A stretch of 15,281 bases of DNA from Gonium pectorale (GCA_001584585.1 LSYV01000066.1:199795-215075); one strand, 5' to 3'; positions 1 through 10,141 are shown, numbered from the stretch's first letter. A program made the numbers and translations. The notes: generated from the sequence alone by a model not told the origin.

Positions 1-37
1 CCTATCCCCCTGTGTGCCTTCGCCTCCCACGACTCAG

Positions 38-979
38 GTACTGCCTCCCCGACGAGGGCCTCCGCGGGCGGCTGGAGCTGACGTTCTTCGACAGCCACTC
101 CAAGGGCATCGCCTGCAACCTGGACAGCGAGGGCTTCCACGCCATGACCGCCGCCTTCACCCGGGTGTACGGCAGCTGCAAGCCGTACGCCATCACCGGC
201 AGCCTGCCGTGCATCCGGGAGCTGCAGGAGGCGGGATACGACGGTGAGCCCTGGGGTTCCCCCCGCCTGCGCCCCCCCCCGCTCCCGCCCACGCTGCGCG
301 GCTTTGGGGCTGCGCGCGCCGGCGCCGTTTGCGGCGGCTGCAGACCGCGGCCGCGGCCGCGGCCGTGCCCGCACGGGCCGCCCTCCGCCACTGGGCGTTT
401 CGTCGCCCAGTGCAGTGCGGTAGCCGTGGCCGCAAGCTGCCTTGCCCCTGGCCTTGCCCGCACAGCTCCGGCGTAACGGCGGGGCAGCTCGGTACAGCGG
501 CAAGAGCGCGTGGGGGGGGGGCGCACGGGTTCGGGCTCGGGCGGGTGGCGGCGGTTGCGCTCGGACCGGCCCGCAGCAGACGCGGTGCTGCTGCTGTCAG
601 CATTCGCTTGGCAATTCCAGGAGGGTGCGTAGACCGACCTGACTGTCTCCCTCCCCCTTTGCTCGATTCCCCGGTGCAGTGCAATGCATCGGCTTTGGCA
701 AGATGGCGACGTACCACGCAGTAGACGAGTAAGCGCCCGCGCCAGGGAGGGGGGCCACAGAAACCTCTTCACAGAAACCCTTCCACGGAAAAGAGCGCGG
801 CGGCGGGGCCGGAGGGCCATCATCCTAGGCCCTTATTGTCCTCCGTACTGCCCTTAGCCTCCCTGACTATTTGTAACGGATTACACGGCCGCCACAGGTA
901 TGCGCTCCTGTCGGACTACCGCAAGGGCTTCGAGGTGATGCGGGAGCTGATTCGCCACTTCAACAGCGGCAGCAGCTGA
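38..979 (+). CDS. NAOD: Acetylornithine deacetylase, plant type (C-terminal part; three exons, 5' end outside window)
   Basis: Exons are 38-243, 680-728 and 898-979 (stop TGA 977-979). The joined reading frame gives the last 111 residues. The two junctions are phase 1 (GAC G|TG) and phase 2 (GA|G TAT), both with GT-AG borders. The first exon follows a CAG at 35-37, so the window opens inside an upstream intron. Visible motifs are YCLPDEGLRGRLELTF, IACNLDSEGF, ITGSLPCIRELQEAGYD, then VQCIGFGKMATYHAVDEY. From memory this order and spacing match the C terminus of plant acetylornithine deacetylase (Arabidopsis At4g17830), an M20-family zinc enzyme that hydrolyses N-acetylornithine to ornithine and acetate in arginine synthesis. 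The His in ATYHAVDEY corresponds to the late metal-ligand His of ArgE-like M20 enzymes (inference from the family). The protein ends RHFNSGSS. The catalytic centre and targeting peptide lie upstream of the window, so localisation cannot be judged. Confidence 0.88.
244..679 (+). other. Intron of the acetylornithine deacetylase gene with G+C-rich hairpins
   Basis: This 436-bp intron runs from GTGAGC to GTGCAG and separates codon parts G|TG. It contains a CCGCGG/GGCCGC alternating run near 346-364. An imperfect stem sits at 361-379. A perfect 9-bp stem (CACTGGGCG at 389-397 with CGCCCAGTG at 404-412) has a 6-nt loop. Open frames across it are GC-rich chance frames and show no family similarity. 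Confidence 0.8.
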
Positions 980-2051
980 GATGGGGGCTGAAGCAGGTGC
1001 CGGTGCAGGTGCAGGGCAGGAGGTGGGCGAGGAGGATATGGAGCCCGAGTCGGGCGCATGTGGAGCTGACCTTCACCTGCACAAGTAGCTGCCGCCAAAG
1101 AGGCGGGGAGGAGAGCGGGGAGGAGGAGGCGGGCAGGCGGAGGCGGCCGTGGACGCGGCAGTTCCATAATGAGACAGGACGCCTGTGTGCACATTTAATG
1201 ATTGGCGCCTCAGGGCGTCAGGTGAATTCAGGTGTGAGCCCATCTCCCATGCTCCCTGCTTGTCGTGACGTGAACGGTTGCGTGGGGTTTTGACGGACCC
1301 GCGGGCCTTTCGTGGAGCCCCAAGTTCGTACTGGTGGCGGGTGACGGTGACGGACGCAACCGTGCGTCCTAACCGACGCCGGACGTGTTTCGTCGGTGGT
1401 TGGGCGAGGGCACGCCAGATAAAGGCCGACTGCTTGGTTGCCGACTGCGGACTGCGAATGCTGAAGTCTTCTGCAATGCGAAGTTCCCGGTGCCCGAAAC
1501 TGCCGGAGCCCTGTTCGCCTGTCGTAGCACTTTGGCTCCTGCCTTGATGTACGTCCTTCCACCAACTGATATCACGACGCACTGGGTCAGCGGTCTTAAA
1601 AGCGCAATTATCCAGGCGCCTTTTCCATGCGCAGGAGCAAGGACTAAGAAGCTTGTTGGGGGAAACAGTAGGCTTACCAAACATGTCCTCCTGAAGTGCA
1701 CTGCCTTCAGCTAACTCCCCCGTCACACATGCTCACGCAACTCCCTTTACCTCGCCACTACCCTGCCGTCAGTGTTGTCCCGAATATAATGTTATATCTG
1801 CATTCAGCCGCATTTGTCTGGGGCATTGACTGGGAGCTGAGCGATGTACATATGTACGACAGACGAGGAACGCAATGGGAAGCAAACAATGTGGGCCGCT
1901 TCACCTTCCCTTCCATAGGTAGACGGAGAAGACATCGCTGCAGTTTTCAAGGAAGTTTTTGTCCACACTCAGTCCCCCCGGTTATGAGGGGTGAGGGACT
2001 TGGGGAGTCGTGGCCATAGAAGGCCTTCGTGCTGATCCTTGATAGGCGATA
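980..2051. other. Intergenic region: 3' UTR of deacetylase gene and upstream region of CDC14
   Basis: No convincing coding exon is visible on either strand in this 1.07-kb stretch. It must contain the 3' UTR of the deacetylase gene and the promoter/5' UTR of CDC14. No TGTAA (the usual green-algal poly(A) signal) occurs here on the + strand. An A+T-richer stretch with TTTAATG lies near 1194-1200. The composition becomes less G+C-rich from about 1550 to 1960. A perfect 12-bp palindrome lies at 1846-1857. No TATA box could be assigned with confidence. Confidence 0.7.
1846..1857. promoter_or_regulatory. Perfect 12-bp palindrome upstream of CDC14
   Basis: GTACATATGTAC is its own reverse complement and lies about 195 bp upstream of the proposed CDC14 start codon, in the less G+C-rich part of the spacer. 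It has the form of a dimeric transcription-factor site, but no factor can be named and it may be chance. Confidence 0.25.
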
Positions 2052-5000
2052 ATGGGAGCGGAGGACGACTTCTCTGCGGTGCGTTTTGAGGAGAGGCTGA
2101 TGAGCGCTGCAGTGGCCCGCGACGCTGCGCACTGTGCGCTTGTTGTCATTACCTAATGGGGAGGGCAGATGGTCTGTGCCCGCGCAGTCCGCGGGGCGGA
2201 GAGCTGTGGGTGGGCTGCCGCCCGGCTCGGCTTGAAGTGACGCCTGCCCGCTGCCGTCGGGCGTTTGCTGTGCATTCGCAGGCAGTTGAGATTATCCCAA
2301 ACCTTTACTATTTCTGCACCGTCAAGCGACCAGACAGCCACCGCTACTCCTCCATCGCCCAGTCGAACTTCTGCTATTGCATCGATGATGAGCTGGTGAG
2401 TGCAGCTGCTCGGCATTCTTGCCAGACCGTGCTGACGGCTCCTCATCGCCCCTGGTCCCCCCCGCAGCTCTACGAGCCTTTCTTCGCAGACTTTGGGCCA
2501 TTGAACCTTGGTCGCACGTACAGGTTTTGCGCGAAAACAAAGCAGCTGCTACAGGTAGAAGTTGGTGCTGCGGCTGGGAACCTCCTCCCTGCGCATTGGC
2601 TCAACACCCCCCCCTCCCGCGTGCCCTTTGCACAGGAGGCGGAGAAGCTCGGCAAGCGTGTTTACTTGTATACGGGACCGCATGCGCACCAAAAGGCAAA
2701 CGCTGCTGTGCTGGTGGGTTTGCAATGGGTCGGCTTCGAGCCTAACCGCTCCTCGCGGCAAGGCCTTGGACGGTCGCCAGGCTTCCGTTTCGCAATAATA
2801 ATGCCTCGTGCCTTCTCCTTGCCGGTTTGCCAGCAGCTTCCGGGGTCGGTCTGCGTCGCGCCCCAGCTTCGAGTCGAAGGATGTTGCCCGATCGACGAAA
2901 CCCGCGTCTAACCGGCCTTTCGCGCCTGGCCTCGCTCCCGCCCAACCGACAGGTCGGTATCTACCAGGTCATCTACCTGAACCGGACGGCCGACGTGGCA
3001 TTCAAGCCCTTGGCGGCGTACAAGCCCTACGTGCCCTTCCGCGACGCCTCCTGCGGCGTGTCCACCTTCCACCTGACCGTCTACGACGTCGTCAAGGTGA
3101 GGCCCATGTCGCGCGCCCGCTTCCGCACCGCCAGCCGCGTTTTGCCGGCCAGCGCCGGGACGCACCCACCCTGCCGGCCCCTGCCAGGCCCCACCCGTTT
3201 ATCACACACCCATTGGCCATTGGCCCCTCACAGGGGATCCAGCGGGCCCGCGATGTGGGCTTCATCGACTGGAACTCGGGCTCGTCCACATGGAGCCTGG
3301 AGGAGTACGAATACTACGAGCAGGTACGGCAGGGCAGGACCAGAGCACGGCAGCATCTCTCTCTGGAGCGTGCAGGCAGCCGCGGTGTGAGCAGCCGGGA
3401 GGCGGGCTGCAGCAGGAGAAGCAAGAGCTGACCGCGCCGACAGTCAGCAGCAGCTGCCTGCGTGGGTGGAGATGCGGGGCCGGAGGCGCGCGTGGGTCCT
3501 CGCATGGGCAGAGGCGAGCCTTTTTGGAGCTGGCGGTGGCAGTGGGCTGTCCTCACCATCTTCCAATTCCCATGCGAGACTCTGGCAGCTGTCTCCCAAG
3601 CCCCAGGGGCACAGCCGCAGCAGCAGCAGCTCGGGTGGTGGCATGGCAGCAGCGGCCTTGCGAGGGAGGGGCGCGGGGCGGCGGCTGCGGGCGGCGGGCG
3701 GGCCACGCGCCGCGAGGCGTCTCGCCGTCGCAGCCGCCGTCGCAGCCGCCGGGCCTGCGTACTGCTTGCGGTTATGGTTTGGTAGCTGCGCGGGCTCCTG
3801 CGGAAGGAGCGTGCCGGGGTGCATGGGGTTGCGACCGCTGGCGAGCATGACCCCCACCGATTCCGCTTCCCCACATGGCTTTGGGCCGAAAGCGAGGGGC
3901 GCGGGCCGCTCCGGCGCGCGTAATCCGCCAGCGGAGTCGATGCCATCCAGTCCCTCCTTCCAGCGATCGCATGCCCGGCGGGAAGGGGCCGTGGGCACGG
4001 GGCTTGTGGGGCGAGAGGCCTCAGGGAGCTGCAGCAGCGCGCCGCCGATGTCTCAGGCAGCGGAGCGCCTATGCGGCTGCGGGCCAGGGCTGCTGGGAAA
4101 CTAGCATTGGACCCCAGGACGGGACCCGAGGGTGACCGGCGGCCCACATTGCCGGCTGCGGGAGGACCCGACCTGGTGCCGGTGAGGCCCCACTTCGGAC
4201 CTCAGAAGCTGCGCAACCGTGCGCTACGCTCTTCGCCCGTCCACCTCGGGACCGTTCGCCCCCATCACAGCACCGCTTTGCATTGTCCACAACTCATTCA
4301 TAACGCCCCCCGCCCCGCCCCGGCAGGTGGAGAACGGCGACCTGAACTGGATCGTGCCGGGCAAGTTTGTGGCGTTCTCGGGTCCCGCCGCGCGCTCCAA
4401 CGAGATTGCCGGCTATCGGCTGCACACGCCGGAGGACTATTGGGACTACTTCCGGCGGCGGGGCGTCACCACCGTGGTGCGGCTCAATAAGAAGGTGGGT
4501 CTCCCCCCTGATGCCGCGTGTGCGCTGCCGCTCTGCGCAACAGATAGCAGCGTTTGGGAGAGGCTGCATGCGACGTTGACGGGTCGACGGGGGCACGGGT
4601 CACACGCACGGGCGGGAGGCTACTGGGAGGAGCGGGCTGCCACTGCGGCGGTGCGGCGGCTGCGTGGGTGCGCTTTGATCCGCTGTGACACGACCCATGC
4701 ACGCCTGGATGCGTTTCCCAGTGCCTAAACCTCCCCTTGCCCCCCCATCTTGCGCGCCGCCCCCCTCTCTGGCAGGTGTACGACCGCAAGCGCTTCCTGG
4801 ACGGCGGCTTCAAGCACCACGAGATGTACTTTCCGGACGGCTCCTGCCCCTCGGAGGCCATCATTCAGGCAGGTCGCGCGCAGCGTCTGCTCCCGGGATC
4901 CCGACCCTGCAGGTGGCTTGCTCCGGAGGGAGTTGGGGCTGCGCCGGGCCATTCGGCACAAGCCGTGGTCGCTGCCGAGGGGGCAGGGAGGGCGCGCCAG

Positions 5001-7168
5001 CCCTCCGCCTCCCATGTGTTGACAAGGAAAACGCATACGACGAGCGTTAGCGCGAAAGTGATGGCGTCGTTGTAGGACCCAGCTCCCATGTGTATGCATG
5101 CGGTTCGCCTGCGCCGTCCGGTTGTCTCCAGGTCCTCCAACTCTGCTGCCGCGTCCGACCCACCACCCCACCCTGCGCAGCGCTTCCTGGACACTGTGGA
5201 GGCCGAGCCGGGCGCCATTGCGGTGCATTGCAAGGCGGGCCTGGGCCGCACCGGCCTGCTCATCTGCCTCTACATCATGAAGCACTACCGCTTCACGGCG
5301 GAGGAGGTGATTGGCTACATCCGTGTCTGCAGGCCCGGCTCCGTCATCGGTCCGCAGCAGAACTTCCTGCGCGAGGTGCGTGCGAACTGAGCCGAGACGC
5401 GGGGACCCACACTGGGTTGGGGAATGCCCGGACGCGGGGTGCGGTGTGGGCCGACGGGCGCGCTTTCCGGGCATGTGGAGCCACCGGCATAAGGTTGGGC
5501 TTTGGGTGCGACGATGCGACGACGTTTGCTTCCTCCCCGCCCACGCCGAAGCCTGCGCCGCCCGCAGCGGCCTCGCTTCGCGTGTCGGCCACCTCCGCCC
5601 CCCGCTGCCCTCCCCCTTCTGTTTGAGCGCCTCCTGCTATCCCCTCCCACCCGCCTTCCTCCATCTCGGTTTCCTTTTCGCACCCTCAGATGGAAGCCCG
5701 CATGTGGCACGAGGGCGAGCTTTACCGCGCCGCGCGCGGCCTGCCCAAGGTCGCCCCGCCCGTCAGCGACCTGGTCGTCGCGGGCCGCGCCGCCGGGCAG
5801 GCTGAGGTGAATGCCGCCGCGGCGTCGGCCGCCGCTGGCGCCAGCAACGGCGGCAGCTACCTCAACGGCTCGGCCTACGGCCACCGCTCCAGCAGCTCGG
5901 GGGCCGGCGCCCTCGGCGTGGCGCGCGCGGGCTCGGCCAGCAGCCCAGTCCCGGCGCCGCCCGCCGTCACCACTGCAGCCGTCGTTGCGGCGGCGCCAGC
6001 AGGGCCGAACGACATGTCTTTGCTGCAGTACAGCAAGCTGCAGTCGTCCTACGGCAACGGTGCAGTGGCGACGTCGTATGCCGGCGCTAACGGCAGTAGC
6101 GGCGGCGGGTCGTACCTCTCAGACTATGCCGCCGGCGGCGCCATCGCGTCGCCTGGCGCCGGTAACGGCTACACTCCCAGCCCGCCCGCCATCGGCGCGT
6201 CGTACAGCACCGGAAGCGTCCCCTCTGTGTCGTCGTTCCGGAGCCGTTACAGCCAACCATCAACCGCCAACGGCTACTCGGGGGCAACCTCCACGATGGC
6301 CATCGCCGCAGGCCGCTCCATGACGCCCCTGCGATACAGCCAGCAGTCCAGCGGCGGGTACGGCAGCGGTACGGCGTACGGTGCTGGGTCGTACGGTCCG
6401 TACGGTCACTCCAGCGTCTCATCCAGCCACTCAGGGCCACTCCAGGCCTCGGGCTCAGCGTCCCGTGGGTCGCTCGGGGTGGGATCCGTCTCGCGCTCCA
6501 TGCCCATGGCCCCCGGCGCCGCCGGGTCCGGCCGCTCGCCGTCGGCGGGCCGGCTCAGCGCCGCTGCCGGCCTGGCGGCGCCACCGAGCTCAGGCCCGTC
6601 GGGGCTGCGCTCGACGCTGCATACGGACACGCTGGCCGCCGCCGACCGGCCCAAGCTAATTCCGGAGCGCAACACCCAGAGCGCCGACATCGGCGCGGGC
6701 TTTGGCCTGGGCGCCACCAGCGCCGCCGCCGCCGCGGCAGCTGCGGCTGCGGCAGCCTCGTCGGCGTCGCAGCAGGCGCCCTGGCGCATAACGGTTCCGT
6801 CCCCATCCGTGGGCTCCTCGGGCCCCGGCACGCCCAACGCCACCTCCAGCAGCGGCGCCGGCGGCGGCCTCAACCGCGCGCCGTCGCTCGGCTCGCGGAG
6901 CGGCTCCTCGACCGGCGGCCCCGTCCCGCCCAGCGGCGCGCCGGGCAGCACCAGCGGCGGCGTCGCGCGCATCCTGGCGCCCAACGGCCAGCCCCGCAAG
7001 GTCCCCGTTGCGCTGCTGAACCAGTACAACGCCTCGCAGCAGCAGCAGCAGCAGCAGCAGGCAGCGGCGGCGGCGAACGGGTGGGGCGGCAGCGGCGGCG
7101 GCAAGGTGGCGCAGGCCACCGCGGCCGGGCAGCTGCGCGGCTCGTACTCGTACGGCATGCGGCAATGA
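2052..7168 (+). CDS. CDC14: CDC14 dual-specificity protein phosphatase, ten exons, with long low-complexity C-terminal tail
   Basis: Exons: 2052-2078, 2282-2395, 2468-2554, 2636-2713, 2953-3096, 3234-3323, 4327-4494, 4776-4868, 5181-5375 and 5690-7168, giving 824 residues. The start ATG at 2052 has A at -3 and G at +4. The resulting [20 protein letters not shown] places the N terminus as in human CDC14A. The N-terminal DSP-like domain covers about residues 10-150 ([29 protein letters not shown]). The catalytic domain follows at about 180-350: [40 protein letters not shown] with general-acid Asp257, and the P-loop [10 protein letters not shown] with Cys284 and Arg290. The 27-residue Asp-Cys spacing equals that of human CDC14[14 protein letters not shown] closes the domain. 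CDC14 removes phosphate from Cdk-type Ser-Pro sites and acts in mitotic exit, centrosome/centriole and ciliary processes in other eukaryotes. Residues from about 355 on are Ser/Gly/Ala/Pro/Tyr/Gln-rich with no domain. All nine introns are phase 0. Intron 8 has a GC donor. Confidence 0.93.
3324..4326 (+). other. CDC14 intron 6 (1,003 bp, longest of the gene)
   Basis: The flanking codons read [15 protein letters not shown], continuous with animal CDC14 (EYEHYERVENGDFNW), so nothing coding is missing between them. The intron begins GTACGG and ends CCGGCAG. It is very G+C-rich, with a CAG run near 3618-3630 and a tandem 12-bp GTCGCAGCCGCC-type repeat near 3726-3751. Frames stay open for up to about 210 codons on the + strand and 277 on the - strand. 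These look like composition effects, with no recognisable protein similarity. Confidence 0.85.
4869..5180 (+). other. CDC14 intron 8 with GC donor (GC-AG intron)
   Basis: Homology requires [23 protein letters not shown], which fixes the intron between CAG (ending 4868) and CGC (starting 5181). The intron then begins GCAGGT and ends TGCGCAG, a GC-AG intron with the strong AG|GC context usual for that class. The nearest GT (4873-4874), 4 nt downstream, shifts the frame with this acceptor. An upstream alternative acceptor after 5131 also fails to restore frame. The intron also carries a 29-bp dispersed repeat at 5031-5059. Confidence 0.75.
5031..5059 (+). repeat. Dispersed 29-bp repeat, copy 1 (CDC14 intron 8)
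   Basis: The 29 bp beginning ACGCATACGACGAGCGT match 12368-12396 at 27 of 29 positions in the same orientation. Weaker similarity extends about 20 bp upstream (ATGTGTT...GGAA). It lies inside an intron and may be part of an old interspersed repeat. Confidence 0.7.
5376..5689 (+). other. CDC14 intron 9
   Basis: This 314-bp intron begins GTGCGT and ends CACCCTCAG. It separates NFLRE from [12 protein letters not shown], which aligns with the end of the animal CDC14 catalytic domain. A pyrimidine-rich tract fills about 5585-5685. No other feature is seen. Confidence 0.88.
7037..7060 (+). repeat. In-frame CAG trinucleotide run in CDC14 exon 10
   Basis: Eight consecutive CAG codons encode a polyglutamine run at about residues 782-789, followed directly by GCA/GCG codons for polyalanine. 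A longer alanine run is encoded by GCC/GCG/GCA codons near 6718-6754. Pure CAG codons are prone to length change, so allele-length variation is likely here. Confidence 0.9.
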
Positions 7169-8902
7169 CTCGCAAGGCGGCAGCACGGCCGCGGCAGGGG
7201 CGCTGCGCAGGGTGTGCGGGGTGTGCAGGGTGTGGAGTGGCAGGCGTGGTGGTGAGGGGAGGGAGGGAGGAAGAAGTTTGCGGTGTGGTGGCGGCGGGGG
7301 TGCGGTAGCTGGCGGACCTGCGGCATGCTGCTGCTTTGTTCGGCGCTGCAGCAGCAGGCGCCGCCGTGCTCTACCGGCCCCTCCCCGTCCTCCAGCCGCG
7401 CACCCTTAAGCAGCGGCCGCATGCGTGCTGCCGCCGCGTGCTGCATTCATGGCAGGCAAAAGGAGAATCCCAAACCGGTGCATGCGAGGCCGCTGCGAGT
7501 CCCATGTGGCGCATGCCCCGGTTTGCGCACCCAGTCTCACCTGGTCCCGTGTGTGCGCACGCACGTGTTTTCGGGCACGGCTTGGCCCCAACGGAGGCAT
7601 GCAGCAGCAGCAGCAGCGGGCCAGGAGAGTTGTGCCCCGGCGGTTGCGGAGGCGGAGACGGCAGGAGACTGGCAGCAGCGGCAGCGACCACACCGGAGTG
7701 TGGGCGTGGGACCCCGCGTGCGGCGCGATGACGTGCGGTGTACGGCGATCCGCCGCCCCGTCGTACTGCGCACGTGCGGGCTTCTGATTGCTGCGGGGCC
7801 GCTGCTGCGTACGTCAGAGAGAGGAATAGAGGGCGGGAGCTGCTCTTGCCTCGCGCCGCTGCTTCGCCGGTGCCTCTCCACCACGGGCCGGTCTGCTGCT
7901 GCGCAGTGTTGGGGCGCGGCCCATTCATCTGCCGGGTGTGGTGCCGGCGCGATGTTTCGCGCGGCGCGGTGCGTATGCGTGTCGGTAGGCGGCGTCGCGG
8001 TGTGTGTGCGTAGTAGCACGTGAGAGTGGGGGTCGCCGTTCGGCTTGAGCCGCCTGGCTTGTGGTCGTGCGGGAGGGCGGCCTAGAGCAGGGCGCCTCGC
8101 GTCCCGGGTCTGGGCGCGTAGCCGCGGCCTTTAGGGCGCCGCTGCCTCTCTGTGCGCCTGCTCACGGTGGGCACCGCGCGAGGCACGCCTTATCGTTAGG
8201 AAGCACCGGTGCTGCGCGTGTGCGCCTTCTGGGCTGCGTGTTGTCGCCTTGTATAGCCATTAATAACGTAAATAAGGGCCGCGCCTCTCGAGGTGCGAGG
8301 CCCAGTCTGCTCGCCACGGTTGTCCTACAGAGTGGCGTTTGTGGGGCCTATCCACCAATCCACGGCCTCTCAAATGTGGTGTGGCCAGGCCGCGGAGCAC
8401 ACGCCCCGGTTGCAGTGGTGGCGAGGGTGCTGCCGCCGCCGCGAGCAGCGGCGTGCACTGCCCCCTCTATGCGTGTGCGGGCGTGAGTGTTGGCTTGACG
8501 TCCGCCTGGGCTGTATCGAGCGGCCCGGCGGCGGGCGAGCCCGCGCCCTGGTCTGTGCGCTCCGCGGGAAGCCGCTAGTAGGCGATTGTTAGGCTTGAGG
8601 GAAGGTGGCCGCCGGGGCCCCGCAGCTCCGCCGCCGCGAGGCCAGCTGCCCCGGCGCTTGCTGCGCTGCGGCCTCGGCTGGTGAAAGTGGGCCGGCGAGG
8701 GATCATCACATTCTAATTTCGATCCGTGTGGCGCGTTCGCGTTTCTGTGCGCGCCGGTTAGAGGTTTTGAGAGAGTTGGTTTGTCCATCCTTTTGGTTGT
8801 CAGGACGGTGCACGTAGGCTGCGTAGGATTGCAGGCAGGCAGGCAGTCGAGGCATATGTTGGTAGGTGGGCATGCTAAGCTTGATTCGGAACTCCGGCCG
8901 CT

Positions 8903-8951
8903 CTCGCGGCGGCCCCCATCACCGTCCTTAATCGGATGGGGCCGCAGCGGG
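8903..8951. repeat. Long imperfect hairpin
   Basis: The arm at 8903-8920 pairs with 8935-8951 around a 14-nt loop. The inner part is GGCCCCCATC against GATGGGGCC with one bulged base, and pairing continues outward through CGC/GCG with a few mismatches. It may be a structured RNA element in a 3' UTR or the remnant of a foldback repeat. It does not fit a tRNA. Confidence 0.4.
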
Positions 8952-9910
8952 ATCGGGCGGGGATCGAGCCCGCGCGGATTCGCGAACGGCGCGCGCGCCC
9001 CGGCCGCCGCATGCTCTTTGAAGCGGGAGGGACGTGTTCGGTTTGGGATCTTTCCGCTGTACAGGGTGTGGACGGACGCGTGTGGAATGTGCGCACATCG
9101 TTGCGGGCGCACGGGTGGCGTGACTGTGTCTCTTCAGGTGTGTGTGTGTTTGAATATTGAATTTCAGAGTTTTTTTCGCAAGATGTCAAGGTAGCAGCAG
9201 GCCAGTCCGAACTGCAGGGATCCGGCTCAAATAGGTGTGTGCGCGTCACATCTCTCTGGGCCGACGCTGGCCCAAGGTGTGTGTGTGTGGGTGTAGCTGG
9301 TCTGCGCGCGCACTGAACCTCGCCCGCTGTGGCCGGTAGCCAGCTCGCCGCTGGTGCCGTCATCCGTGGCTCAGAACCGCAACGCAGGCTGCGTGGCGCA
9401 GGCTTGGAGTGGCCGGACGATCCTGGCTGCCCTCTCGCGGCTGTGGGGGTTGCGGGTCTCGCGGATGGGAGTCAGTGCCCAGTAGGGGATTGCGTGAAGC
9501 ACTAACTCGTACGCATGCTAGACTGACGTCTCCAGGTCTCGTGCTGTGCTTGGGCAGGTTGGGTAGTCTGAACGGGGTGGGAGTGGGAGGGGCTGCCCCT
9601 CATATGCACGAGGCGCTGGAGGCTGGACTGCTGCCTTGTACTGACTTTTGCTTGAATTGAGAAATTGTGACAGGGTGTCGTACTCCCCGAGATGCCGTAG
9701 GTGTACAGCGGGGAAGTACGGCGTGCGTCGGCCGTTGACCGTTGACTGGTGTTATTGGCCCGCGGTAGCCTTAGGGCAAAGACAAGGATGGATACAAAAG
9801 ATGCAGAAGATGCGCTTCGCGTTAGGCTCTGGCTTTTGCATACATGCACCTTCATGAGCTTTCGAGCAAAGATGTTACCTCGGAGCTGGAATGTGTCTAT
9901 CCTTGACCGT

Positions 9911-9937
9911 GGCAGGCATCCCGACGATATGCCTGCC
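9911..9937. repeat. Perfect 9-bp hairpin
   Basis: GGCAGGCAT (9911-9919) pairs perfectly with ATGCCTGCC (9929-9937) across a 9-nt loop. It is the first of four hairpins within about 370 bp around the candidate poly(A) motifs. Confidence 0.5.
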
Positions 9938-10031
9938 GGAGTGGGGGTGAGATATTGACGGGTCCGCAGGGCCCCGTGTGTCGTCAGTGAATGCTGTGCG
10001 GCCGCCGTCGGCGTGGCCGCGCAGGTGAGGG

Positions 10032-10054
10032 CACGAGCTGTTGCGGAGCTCGTG
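10032..10054. repeat. Perfect 8-bp hairpin
   Basis: CACGAGCT (10032-10039) pairs with AGCTCGTG (10047-10054), loop of 7 nt, extendable by one G-U pair. It lies about 90 bp upstream of the first TGTAA. Confidence 0.5.
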
Positions 10055-10141
10055 TGGCGGTGTCTGCTTGATACGCTTGATACGGACAATGCGGAGCTGA
10101 TTCTACATCACTGTTATCATGTAGCGGTCGTCCATCAGCCG

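Noticed and set aside
2079..2155. Longer CDC14 first exon reading on from 2078 to a TAA near 2154
   Set aside because: It terminates without joining the conserved domain. The GTGCGT donor at 2079 gives an N terminus of the right length.
3466..4104. 212-codon + strand frame inside CDC14 intron 6
   Set aside because: Flanking exons are continuous by homology, and the frame is Arg/Gly/Ala-rich as expected from G+C content.
4873..5180. Conventional GT donor for CDC14 intron 8
   Set aside because: It adds 4 nt and shifts the frame ahead of the conserved [10 protein letters not shown] exon. No nearby acceptor restores it.
6406..7446. 346-codon open frame on the - strand opposite CDC14 exon 10
   Set aside because: It mirrors the biased codons of the real exon (poly-Ala, poly-Gln) and has no family similarity.
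8951..8976. tRNA T-arm-like stem (GCGGG GATCGAG CCCGC)
   Set aside because: The loop is not TTCGANT, and no matching acceptor stem, D-arm or anticodon arm occurs on either strand.
8348..9112. 254-codon - strand frame in the large spacer
   Set aside because: Low-information Arg/Pro/Ser composition, with no motif or splice pattern resembling a gene.
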